From: Streptomyces sp. NBC_00663
GTDB lineage: Bacteria > Actinomycetota > Actinomycetes > Streptomycetales > Streptomycetaceae
Assembly: GCF_036226885.1 (NCBI RefSeq)
Contig: NZ_CP109027.1
Location: forward strand, 7,688,001-7,752,000
DNA length: 64,000 nucleotides
Direction: 5' to 3'
In this document: piece after piece, positions 56,648-64,000 of the stretch
How the letters are laid out: every line of letters starts with the position of its first letter
Numbering within the stretch: position 1 is the stretch's first letter
Made by a program: the position numbers and the translations under genes
Notes under the pieces: generated by a model
What the model was told of the DNA's origin: nothing
What the model saw: the letters and a program-made list of their open reading frames with translations, nothing else
Databases searched by the model: none

Positions 56648-58175
56648 ACCGGCCGTCGAACCGGCGGTTGAACCGGCCGTCGCGCTGACCGACGTCAGCA
56701 TGGCCTTCGGCGGCAGGACGGTCCTGGAGTCCGTCTCGCTGGACATCGCACCGGGCAGCGTCGTCGCGCTGCTCGGCGCGAACGGCGCCGGCAAGTCCAC
56801 GCTGATCAAGATCCTGTCGGGCGTGCACACGGACCACGGCGGCGAGGTGCGGGTCGCCGGGGAGCCCGCGGCTCTCCAGTCGCCGCTTGCCGCCCGGCAG
56901 TTGGGCATCCAGACCGTGCACCAGCGCATCGGCGAGGGCATCGTGCCCGGCCTCACGGTCGCCGAGAACCTCGTCTTCGAGGAGCTGGCCCAGCGCCGCG
57001 GCAACCCCTTCCTCAACGGCGCCAAGCTGCTGGCCCGCGCCCGCGAGATCCAGGCCGGCCTCGACCTGGACTGGAGCGACGCCCTGCTCAAGCGGGACGT
57101 GACCGAACTCGGCATCTCCGACCGCCAGTTGCTCATCCTCGCCCGCGCCCTGGCCACCCGCCCCCGCCTGCTCGTCCTCGACGAGCCGACCTCCGCGCTG
57201 TCGGCGGCCGAGGCGGAACGCCTCTTCACCCTCGTCGAGAGGATGCGCGACGACGGCATCGCCGTGCTCTACGTCTCCCACCGCCTCGGCGAGATCGACG
57301 CCCTGGCCGACCGGCTGGTCGTCCTGCGGGACGGCCGTCTCACCGAGGACCAGGCCAGGCCCTTCGACTGGGACGCGGCCCTGCGCGCCATGCTCGCCCA
57401 GGCCCAGGAGGCGACCACGGCCCGGCCGGTGCGGGAGGGCGCGGCCGGTGACGTCGTCCTGTCCCTGCGCGGGGTACGGCTCTTCGACGGCCGCACGCCC
57501 CTCGACCTCGACCTCCGCACAGGCGAAGTCACCGGCGTCGTCGGCCTGTTGGGCGCGGGCAAGACCGAGCTGGCCCGCGGCCTGTTCGGCGCCGAACCCT
57601 TCACCACCGGCGCGGTCGAGCTGGACGGCGAGCCGTACACGCCCCGCCGACCCGCCGACGCCATCCGCGGCGGCATCCACCTGGTCCCCGAGGACCGGCA
57701 CGCCGACGCCCTCGTGCCCGGCTGGTCGCTCGCCCAGAACATCTCGCTGCCGTTCCTGAAGTCGCTGTCCCGGCTCGGCCTCGTCCACACGGCGAAGGAG
57801 GACGCCCTCGGCCGCGACACCATCGACGCCCTCGGTGTCGTCACCCGCGACGAGCACAGCACCGTCGAGGAGCTGTCCGGCGGCAACCAGCAGAAGGTCG
57901 TCGTCGGCCGCTGGCTCGCCGAGACACCCCGCGTCCTCATCCTGGACGAGCCGTTCCGAGGTGTGGACATCGGTGCCCGCCGGGACATCGGCCGCCGTGC
58001 CCGCACCCTGGCCGCCGAGGGCGCCGCCGTGCTCGTCCTGTCCGCCGACGTCGACGAGGTGCTGGAGGTCGCCGACCGGGTCGTCGTGCTGGCCGCCGGC
58101 GAGATCCACCTCGACGCCTACGGCGAGGACGCGGAACGCGACCGCGTGATCCAGACCATCTCGGCGTCGGTGTGA
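56634..58175 (+). CDS. sugar-type ABC ATPase (RbsA/MglA-like)
   Basis: This 513-residue protein has two ABC domains: Walker A GANGAGKSTLIKILSG, signature LGISDRQLLILARAL (atypical) and LLVLDEPTSAL; second half VGLLGAGKTELARGLFG and LSGGNQQKVVVGRWL. The N-terminus has three EPAV units from a 12-base tandem repeat. It starts 14 bases before the end of the binding-protein gene. It powers the importer with the 58204 permease. Confidence 0.9.
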   Translation: MSPTEPAVEPAVEPAVALTDVSMAFGGRTVLESVSLDIAPGSVVALLGANGAGKSTLIKILSGVHTDHGGEVRVAGEPAALQSPLAARQLGIQTVHQRIGEGIVPGLTVAENLVFEELAQRRGNPFLNGAKLLARAREIQAGLDLDWSDALLKRDVTELGISDRQLLILARALATRPRLLVLDEPTSALSAAEAERLFTLVERMRDDGIAVLYVSHRLGEIDALADRLVVLRDGRLTEDQARPFDWDAALRAMLAQAQEATTARPVREGAAGDVVLSLRGVRLFDGRTPLDLDLRTGEVTGVVGLLGAGKTELARGLFGAEPFTTGAVELDGEPYTPRRPADAIRGGIHLVPEDRHADALVPGWSLAQNISLPFLKSLSRLGLVHTAKEDALGRDTIDALGVVTRDEHSTVEELSGGNQQKVVVGRWLAETPRVLILDEPFRGVDIGARRDIGRRARTLAAEGAAVLVLSADVDEVLEVADRVVVLAAGEIHLDAYGEDAERDRVIQTISASV

Positions 58176-58203
58176 CGCCCGCCGCCGCTGAAGGAAGCAC
58201 TCC

Positions 58204-59247
58204 ATGACCACAGCCCAGAGCACCCCGGTGAAGACGGCGACCCCGTCCACCACGGCCACCCCCGCCGCGCGCCTCCAGAACGCCGTCATCAAGTACGGCT
58301 TCATCTTCGTGACGGTCGCGCTGTTCCTCTACTTCGCGCTCAGCGAGGGCTCGTTCCGCGAGTCGGCGACCCTCCTCGACACCCTGCGCTATGTCTCCGT
58401 GGCCGCCATCCTCGGCCTCGGCGTCACCCTCACCATGGCCGTCGGCGGAATGGACATGTCCGTCGGCGCGGTCGCGGGCCTCGGAGTCTCCGTCGCCGCC
58501 CAGACGATGGTGGTCCACAACCAGATCGGCACCGTCGCCATCATCGCGGTGCTCGCGGCCGGCGCCGTGGTGGGCCTGCTCAACGCCCTGCTGATCGTCG
58601 TACTGAAGATCCCCGACATGCTGGCGACCCTGGGCACCCTGTTCATTGTCCAGGGCCTCAAACTCGTCCTGGTCGACGGCCAGTCCATCACCCCCGGCAT
58701 GACCCTGGACGACGGCACCACCGCCCCCGGCAGGTTCACCGAGGGCTTCCTCAAGATCGACCGCGGCACGGTCCTGGGCATCCCCATCTCGGTCCTCGTC
58801 TTCGGCGGACTGACCGTCGCCGCCTGGGTCTTCCTCGCCCGCACCCGCTGGGGCCGGGTGCTGTACGCCATCGGCGCCAACCCCGAGGCGTCCCGGCTGG
58901 CCGGCATCCGCGTCGGCGCGTACCGGTCCCTCGCCTACGTCCTCTCCGGCGTCCTCGCCTCCGTCGGCGGCCTGATCCTGGCCTCCCGCATCGGCCAGGG
59001 CGATGTGTCCGCCGGCACCTCGCAGCTCCTGGAGGCCGTGGCGGTCGCGCTGGTCGGCACCTCCGTCCTGGGCCGGGGCCGCCCGAACGTCTGGGGCACG
59101 GCCCTCGGCGCCGTCCTGATCGGCATCATCACCACCGGCCTGACCATCAAGGGCCTGCCGTACTACACCCAGGACGTCGTCGAGGGCGCGGTCCTCATCC
59201 TCGCCCTGGTCTTCAGCTTCACCTTGTCCAAGCGCCGCACGGCTTAA
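58204..59247 (+). CDS. sugar-type ABC permease (RbsC-like)
   Basis: This 347-residue BPD_transp_2 permease has 8-10 membrane segments and the family blocks GGMDMSVGAVAGLG and VLYAIGANPEASRLAGIRV. It is a single permease gene, so it likely forms a homodimeric channel. ATG at 58204, with GAAGGA before it. The mtnK gene follows after 8 bases. Confidence 0.9.
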   Translation: MTTAQSTPVKTATPSTTATPAARLQNAVIKYGFIFVTVALFLYFALSEGSFRESATLLDTLRYVSVAAILGLGVTLTMAVGGMDMSVGAVAGLGVSVAAQTMVVHNQIGTVAIIAVLAAGAVVGLLNALLIVVLKIPDMLATLGTLFIVQGLKLVLVDGQSITPGMTLDDGTTAPGRFTEGFLKIDRGTVLGIPISVLVFGGLTVAAWVFLARTRWGRVLYAIGANPEASRLAGIRVGAYRSLAYVLSGVLASVGGLILASRIGQGDVSAGTSQLLEAVAVALVGTSVLGRGRPNVWGTALGAVLIGIITTGLTIKGLPYYTQDVVEGAVLILALVFSFTLSKRRTA

Positions 59248-59255
59248 GGAGAGTC

Positions 59256-60437
59256 ATGGGTTACCGCATCCTGGAGACCGAGGACATCCCGGCGTACCTG
59301 CGCGAGCGCTGCCACTGGGACGAGACCGCCGACCCGGAGGTCCGCGAGGTCTCCGACGGCAACATGAACCGCGTCTTCCTGGCGACCGCGCCCGACGGCA
59401 TCCGCAGCCTCGCCGTGAAGCAGGCCCTGCCGTGGGTCCGCGTGGCGGGACCGTCCTGGCCGATGAACCCGGACCGCGCCGACGCCGAGGCCCGCGCCTA
59501 CGACCAGGTCGCCAAGGTCGCCCCCGACAAGATCCCGGCGATCCACGGCTACGACCCCGAGAACTACGCGCTCGTCATGGAGGACATGTCGGACCTCGAA
59601 GTCCTGCGCACGCTCCTGAACGAGGGCGCGGCGTACGGGCCGGGCACCTCGGCCCGCGTGGGTGAGTTCGTGGCGCAACTGGCCTTCGCCACGAGCGACT
59701 TCGGCATGGAGTCGGCCGAGCGCAAGGCCCTGATCGCCGCCTCGGTCAGCCCCGAGCTGTGCAAGATCACGGAAGACGTGGTCCTCTCCGAGCCGTACAT
59801 CGAGCACGAGCACAACCACTGGCACGAGGGCGTGGCCGACCTGGCGGCGGAGTTCCGCGCGGATGCCGGGCTCCGCACGGAGGTGGCCGATCTGCGGCAC
59901 ACCTTCATGACCAGCGCCCAGGCCCTCCTCCACGGCGACCTGCACACCGGCAGCATCATGGTCGGCGACCGCGAAGGCGCCCCGGTCGTCCGGGTCTTCG
60001 ACCCCGAGTTCTCCTTCGTCGGCCCGATCGGCTACGACCTCGGCCTGTACTGGGCCAACGTGCTGGTGTCGGAGGAACGGGCGCGGGCACTGGGCACGTT
60101 GTCCGACCACGCGGACCAACTCCGGCTCTCCTGGGAGGCGTTCGAGACGGAGTTCCGTCGCCTCTGGCCGACCCGCGTCGACACGTTCTTCGACGACGCC
60201 TACCTGGACCGCTTCCTACGTCGCCTCTGGACCGAGTCGGTCGGCTACGCCGGCACGGAGATCGTCCGCCGCATCATCGGCTTCGCCCATCTGACCGACC
60301 TGACGACCCTCCCGGACCCGGCACCGGCGTCCCGCAGGGCGCTGCTGCTGGGCCGTGAACTGATCGTGCGGCGCGAGGAGTTGCGGGACGTGGACGCCGT
60401 ACGCGAGGCCGTCGCCTCACTCGCCTCACTCGGCTGA
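59256..60437 (+). CDS. mtnK: S-methyl-5-thioribose kinase
   Basis: This 393-residue kinase of the APH-like fold phosphorylates methylthioribose at C1. It has the MtnK blocks SDGNMNRVFLA, KQALPWVRVAGPSWPM, LLHGDLHTGSIMVG (catalytic Asp) and FDPEFSFVGPIGYDLG. AAGGAGAG precedes the ATG at 59256. Its presence beside mtnA allows free methylthioribose to enter the pathway. The 3' end overlaps the convergent SUKH gene by 12 bases. Confidence 0.93.
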   Translation: MGYRILETEDIPAYLRERCHWDETADPEVREVSDGNMNRVFLATAPDGIRSLAVKQALPWVRVAGPSWPMNPDRADAEARAYDQVAKVAPDKIPAIHGYDPENYALVMEDMSDLEVLRTLLNEGAAYGPGTSARVGEFVAQLAFATSDFGMESAERKALIAASVSPELCKITEDVVLSEPYIEHEHNHWHEGVADLAAEFRADAGLRTEVADLRHTFMTSAQALLHGDLHTGSIMVGDREGAPVVRVFDPEFSFVGPIGYDLGLYWANVLVSEERARALGTLSDHADQLRLSWEAFETEFRRLWPTRVDTFFDDAYLDRFLRRLWTESVGYAGTEIVRRIIGFAHLTDLTTLPDPAPASRRALLLGRELIVRREELRDVDAVREAVASLASLG

Positions 60438-60992
60438 CTCGGCTGGCTCGGCGTCGAACCACTCCTTGCCGGCGGCCCAGTGCCGCACCCAGCCGGTGAA
60501 GCCGGGCGCGGAGGTCGTGTGACCGAACTCCGCGCCGAACGGCAGGGCACCCACATCGGTGACGAGCCATATGTGCCCGCGCTGCGGACCGGTGACGACC
60601 AGATGCCAGTCCATGCCGCAGCCGTCCGTGCCGAGGTTCAGCGAACCCTGGTGGACGACCTGCTCGACGACGGCGTCGGGGTCCTCATGACCCCCGTCGT
60701 CGTCCTCCCATACCCAGGGCCCGGTCAGCGGGAAGAGCCGGCCCGGATCCTGCCCCTTGGCGCTCTCGGCCAGCCCCACCAGCCCGTACTCCGGCGGCCC
60801 TTGGAACGATCCGTCCGACACCTCCGCCACGAAGCTCCGGTACGGCTCCGGCAACACCACGCCGTGCTCCGCCTCGAACGCCCGCACCGCGTCCCACCCC
60901 AGCGCCGAGGCGCCCCCGTCGTCCACTCCGAACGCCTCCCGCAGCGCGGCGAGTTCCGCAGGGGTGGCCCGTTCCATGTCCATGCGCCCCAT
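60426..60992 (-). CDS. SMI1/KNR4 (SUKH) domain protein
   Basis: This 188-residue soluble acidic protein has a SUKH/SMI1 pattern: LGWDAVRAFEAEHGVVLPEPYRSFV with DGS, EYGLVGLAE, then GCGMDWHLVVTGPQRGHIWLV, typical of the superfamily. SUKH proteins are often immunity proteins, but no toxin gene is adjacent, so a general role is as likely. ATG at 60992 is chosen among several close ATGs. It lies between mtnK and glpD and is not part of either unit. Confidence 0.72.
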   Translation of the reverse strand: MGRMDMERATPAELAALREAFGVDDGGASALGWDAVRAFEAEHGVVLPEPYRSFVAEVSDGSFQGPPEYGLVGLAESAKGQDPGRLFPLTGPWVWEDDDGGHEDPDAVVEQVVHQGSLNLGTDGCGMDWHLVVTGPQRGHIWLVTDVGALPFGAEFGHTTSAPGFTGWVRHWAAGKEWFDAEPAESAE

Positions 60993-61026
60993 GAAAACAC
61001 CCGCCACTGACAACGCGGCATGCGAA

Positions 61027-61058
61027 AGGGGCGGCTCCATCGGCGTGGAGTCGCCCCT
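61027..61058 (-). terminator. terminator of the glycerol operon
   Basis: A 13-base stem (AGGGGCGGCTCCA / TGGAGTCGCCCCT) with one G-T and a 6-base loop lies 90 bases beyond the glpD stop. Confidence 0.65.
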
Positions 61059-61147
61059 CTCGCGTACCGGCCCCATAGGGGAGGAGGGCCGGGTCTCGGT
61101 CAGGTCGGCCCCCGTCAGGAGGAGCCGCGCCCTTCGAGTCGTAGCGC

Positions 61148-62764
61148 CTACTTCTTGTCGAGCAGGTCCTGCACCTTCGCCCGCACCTCGTCCGTGGCCA
61201 GACCCCGGATCGTCAGCGTCGTCCGGCGGCGCAGCACGTCGTCCGGCGTCTCGGCCCACTCGGTGTCACGGGCGTACACGACCTGCGCCCAGATCTCCGG
61301 GGCGTCGGGGTGGACGCGCTCGCCCAGCTCCGGGTTCTCGTTCGCCAGCCGGGCGATGTCGAAGGCCAGGGAGCCGTAGTGGGTCGCCAGGTGCCTGGCC
61401 GTGTCGGCGGCCATGCGCGGGCCGGGCGCCGGGTTGTCGACCAGCAGCCGGTGCGCGACCGCGCGCGGGTTGGCGACACCCGGCAGCGGCAGCTTCTTCG
61501 GGAGCGACGAGATGGGCTCGAAGTCGTCGCCCAGCGGGTGACCCGGCAGCGACTCCAGCTTCTGCATGACCGTACGGCCGATGTGTCGGAACGTCGTCCA
61601 CTTGCCGCCCGCGACGGACAGCATGCCGCCCCTGCCCTCGGTGACGACGGTCTCGCGCTTGGCCTTGGCGGTGTCGCCGGGTCCGCCCGGCAGCACCCGC
61701 AGACCCGCGAAGGAGTACGTGATCAGGTCACGGTCGAGCTGCTGGTCCCGGATGGAGAACGCGGCCTCGTCCAGGATCTGCGCGGTGTCCTGCTCGGTGA
61801 CCTTGACGTCCGCCGGGTCGCCCTCGAACTCCTCGTCGGTCGTGCCGAGAAGCAGCATGTCCTCCCAGGGGAGGGCGAAGGTGATCCGGTACTTGTCGAT
61901 CGGCGTGGCCAGCGCGGCCTTCCACGGCGAGGTCCGCTTCAGGACCAGGTGCGCGCCCTTGGAGAGACGGATGGAGGGAGCCGCGTTCGGGTCCTCCATC
62001 TTGCGCAGGTGGTCGACCCACGGGCCGGTCGCGTTCAGCACGAGTCGGGCGCTGACGCCGAACTCGTCGCCGGAGGTGCGGTCGCGCAGCTCGGCACCGG
62101 TGACCCGGCCCCGGGTGAAGCGCAGGCCGGTCACCTCGGCGTGGTTGAGGACGACCGCGCCCGCCTCGACGGCCGCACGGACCGTCATCAGCGCCATGCG
62201 GGCGTCGTTCATCTGGTCGTCGCCGTAGACGGCGACGGCCTTCAGGTTGTCGGTGCGCAGCTCGGGCACGTCCTGCGCCGCCTTGGCGGGGGACAGGAGG
62301 TGACCGACACCGTCACCGAACGCGGAGAGCGCGGAGTAGGCGAAGACGCCCGCCCCGAGCTTCGCCGCGCCGTGCGGACCGCCCTTGTACACGGGGAGGT
62401 AGAACGTGAGCGGGTTCGCCAGGTGGGGAGCCACCTGGCGGGAGACCGCACGGCGTTCGAAGTGGTTCTCCGCCACCAGCTTCACCGCGCCGGTCTGCAA
62501 GTAGCGCAGACCGCCGTGGAGAAGCTTGGAGGAGGCGGAGGAGGTGGCGCCGGCGAAGTCGCCGGCGTCGACCAGAGCCACCCTCAGGCCGGACTGCGCG
62601 GCGTGCCAGGCGGTGGAGATGCCCAGGATGCCGCCGCCGATCACGAGAAGGTCGTACGACGCCTTGGCGAGCTGCTCCCGGGTCTCGGCTCGGCTCGGGT
62701 TCGAGCCGGAGGCCGGGCGCGTACCGAGGGCAGGCACGGACTGGAGGGTGGTCTGACTGGTCAT
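61148..62764 (-). CDS. glpD: glycerol-3-phosphate dehydrogenase
   Basis: This 538-residue FAD enzyme oxidises glycerol-3-phosphate to DHAP at the membrane. The FAD motif LLVIGGGILGISTA and DFAGATSSASSKLLHGGLRYLQ are the GlpD signature; the C-terminal domain (SLPKKLPLPGVA and later) is present. ATG at 62764, 51 bases after glpK. The order glpK-glpD corresponds to gylA-gylB of S. coelicolor. Confidence 0.93.
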   Translation of the reverse strand: MTSQTTLQSVPALGTRPASGSNPSRAETREQLAKASYDLLVIGGGILGISTAWHAAQSGLRVALVDAGDFAGATSSASSKLLHGGLRYLQTGAVKLVAENHFERRAVSRQVAPHLANPLTFYLPVYKGGPHGAAKLGAGVFAYSALSAFGDGVGHLLSPAKAAQDVPELRTDNLKAVAVYGDDQMNDARMALMTVRAAVEAGAVVLNHAEVTGLRFTRGRVTGAELRDRTSGDEFGVSARLVLNATGPWVDHLRKMEDPNAAPSIRLSKGAHLVLKRTSPWKAALATPIDKYRITFALPWEDMLLLGTTDEEFEGDPADVKVTEQDTAQILDEAAFSIRDQQLDRDLITYSFAGLRVLPGGPGDTAKAKRETVVTEGRGGMLSVAGGKWTTFRHIGRTVMQKLESLPGHPLGDDFEPISSLPKKLPLPGVANPRAVAHRLLVDNPAPGPRMAADTARHLATHYGSLAFDIARLANENPELGERVHPDAPEIWAQVVYARDTEWAETPDDVLRRRTTLTIRGLATDEVRAKVQDLLDKK

Positions 62765-62815
62765 TTCGGGTTCTTACTCCTCATCAGAGCGTGCTGAGCC
62801 TACGAGTGGCTCTCG

Positions 62816-64000
62816 TCAGCTCTCTTCGTCCTCGAGCCAGCCCATCGTCCGCTCGACGGCCTTGAGCCAGCTCTTGTACTCACGGTCGCGGGCGTCCGCG
62901 TCCATGCGGGGGGTCCACTCGGCGGCCCTGCGCCAGTTGGCACGCAGGTCGTCGGTGCTGGTCCAGAAGCCGACGGCGAGACCGGCGGCGTAGGCGGCAC
63001 CGAGGCAGGTCGTCTCGGCGACCATCGGACGGACCACGGGGGCGTCCAGGAAGTCCGAGAGGGTCTGCATCAGCAGGTTGTTGGAGGTCATGCCGCCGTC
63101 GACCTTGAGGGCCGCGAGCTCGACGCCCGAGTCCTTGGTCATGGCGTCCGTGATCTCACGGGTCTGCCAGGCGGTGGCCTCCAGGACGGCGCGGGCCAGG
63201 TGCGCCTTGGTGACATAGCGGGTCAGACCGGCGATCACACCGCGGGCGTCGGAGCGCCAGTACGGGGCGAACAGACCGGAGAAGGCCGGCACGAAGTAGG
63301 CGCCGCCGTTGTCCTCGACCGAGAGCGCGAGCGTCTCGATCTCTGCGGCGGTGGAGATCAGCCCCATCTGGTCGCGCATCCACTGCACCAGCGAACCGGT
63401 GACGGCGATGGACCCTTCGAGGGCGTAGACCGGCTTGTCGTCACCGATTCGGTAGCCGACGGTGGTGAGCAGACCGGAGTACGAGTTGATGATCTTCTCG
63501 CCGGTGTTCATGAGCATGAACGTGCCGGTGCCGTACGTCGACTTGGCCTCGCCCTCGGCGAAACAGGTCTGGCCGAACAGGGCCGCCTGCTGGTCACCGA
63601 GCGCCGAGGCGACCGGGATGCCGCCGAGCAGCTCGCCCAGCTTGCCGCCGGTGACCTCGCCGTAGACCTCGGCGGAGGAGCGGATCTCCGGGAGCATGTT
63701 CATCGGGACGCCGATGGACTCGGCGATCTTCTCGTCCCACTCCAGCGTGTGGAGGTTCATCAGCATGGTGCGGGAGGCGTTGGTGACGTCGGTGTAGTGC
63801 TTGCCGCCGTTGACACCACCGGTCAGGTTCCAGATGACCCAGCTGTCCATGGTGCCGAAGAGGATGTCGCCGCGCTCGGCGCGCTCCCGCAGGCCCTCGA
63901 CGTTGTCGAGCAGCCAGCGGGCCTTCGGGCCGGCGAAGTACGAGGCGAGGGGGAGACCCGTCTCGCGGCGGAAGCGGTCCTGGCCGACGTTGCGCCCGAG
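62816..64000 (-). CDS. glpK: glycerol kinase, 3' part (5' end outside the window)
   Basis: The visible 394 residues are the C-terminal part of an FGGY kinase that phosphorylates glycerol. Blocks seen include GRNVGQDRFRRETGLPL, MDSWVIWNLTGG, TDVTNASRTMLMNLHTLEWD, STYGTGTFMLMNTGE and VDGGMTSNNLLMQTLSD. The frame is open to base 64000, so the gene is cut by the window edge and not truncated biologically. It is followed closely by glpD. Confidence 0.93.
   Translation of the reverse strand, partial: LGRNVGQDRFRRETGLPLASYFAGPKARWLLDNVEGLRERAERGDILFGTMDSWVIWNLTGGVNGGKHYTDVTNASRTMLMNLHTLEWDEKIAESIGVPMNMLPEIRSSAEVYGEVTGGKLGELLGGIPVASALGDQQAALFGQTCFAEGEAKSTYGTGTFMLMNTGEKIINSYSGLLTTVGYRIGDDKPVYALEGSIAVTGSLVQWMRDQMGLISTAAEIETLALSVEDNGGAYFVPAFSGLFAPYWRSDARGVIAGLTRYVTKAHLARAVLEATAWQTREITDAMTKDSGVELAALKVDGGMTSNNLLMQTLSDFLDAPVVRPMVAETTCLGAAYAAGLAVGFWTSTDDLRANWRRAAEWTPRMDADARDREYKSWLKAVERTMGWLEDEES

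Noticed and set aside
1..64000. bldA (TTA codon) control of developmental genes
   Set aside because: Every TTA/TAA triplet I checked by eye inside a called gene was out of frame or a stop codon. A scripted count would confirm this.
1..64000. CRISPR arrays, insertion sequences, phage genes
   Set aside because: No regularly spaced repeats, transposase motifs or phage structural genes were seen; the only tandem repeats are inside coding regions.

Overview
The window is a very high-GC chromosomal segment from a Streptomyces or a close relative. The evidence is the almost exclusive use of G/C-ending codons, the chaplin genes of the aerial hyphae, the mycothiol gene mshC inside its usual actinobacterial gene set, many GTG starts and GTGA/ATGA coupled starts, Tat- and sortase-dependent secretion, and the gyl-type glycerol genes at the right end. 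No integrase, transposase, phage gene or CRISPR array is visible. I saw no in-frame TTA (bldA) codon in any gene called here.

Left part (1-12 kb). A truncated hydrolase gene and a NamZ-type exo-N-acetylmuramidase come first. They are followed by a split set of acyl-CoA genes: an SDR, an acyl-CoA ligase and TetR on the plus strand, then an APH-type kinase and an ACAD-like enzyme on the minus strand. The two halves carry nearly the same operator, and together they resemble the lva (levulinate / 4-hydroxyacid) pathway. Between them sits a LysR gene divergent from an orphan 29-codon ORF. Next come a small His-rich metal-binding protein made of two tandem repeats, a quinone oxidoreductase with an acidic tail, two DUF202 membrane proteins, a NUDIX hydrolase and a DMT transporter.

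Central part (12-44 kb). It holds an APC transporter, a Tat-exported molybdopterin oxidoreductase with a cytochrome b partner, the gluconate genes gntP/gntK/gntR, a Pls/PosA-like single-module NRPS next to an M1 metallopeptidase, a secreted pectate lyase, tRNA-Leu(GAG), an M20 peptidase and the chaplin pair chpH + long chaplin. It continues with a RecD-like protein that has lost its ATP-binding motif, an aldo/keto reductase, an LLM oxidoreductase, a ferritin-like protein, CorA, the mshC cluster (phosphomutase-like, DUF3090, SCO1664 family, mshC), a secreted beta-propeller protein and a PAC2 protein. From PAC2 back to chpH the order appears collinear with S. coelicolor SCO1662-SCO1675.

Right part (44-61 kb). 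This is the most interesting region: a methionine-salvage island of four transcription units fired from two divergent promoter regions. Unit 1 (minus): leader ORF, BMP-type nucleoside ABC importer, purine nucleoside phosphorylase-family enzyme, MTA/SAH deaminase, then a FadR regulator. Unit 2 (plus): mtnA. Unit 3 (minus): Cys-rich leader ORF, mtnD-mtnC-mtnB. Unit 4 (plus): leader ORF, sugar-type ABC importer, mtnK. Read together, methylthioadenosine-type nucleosides can be taken up and converted through the inosine form to methylthioribose-1-phosphate, and free methylthioribose can be imported and phosphorylated by MtnK. Both routes meet at MtnA and continue through MtnB, MtnC and MtnD. No MtnP and no MtnE transaminase are encoded here. 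The island lies between PAC2 and the glycerol genes glpD/glpK, which close the window; glpK is cut by the right edge.
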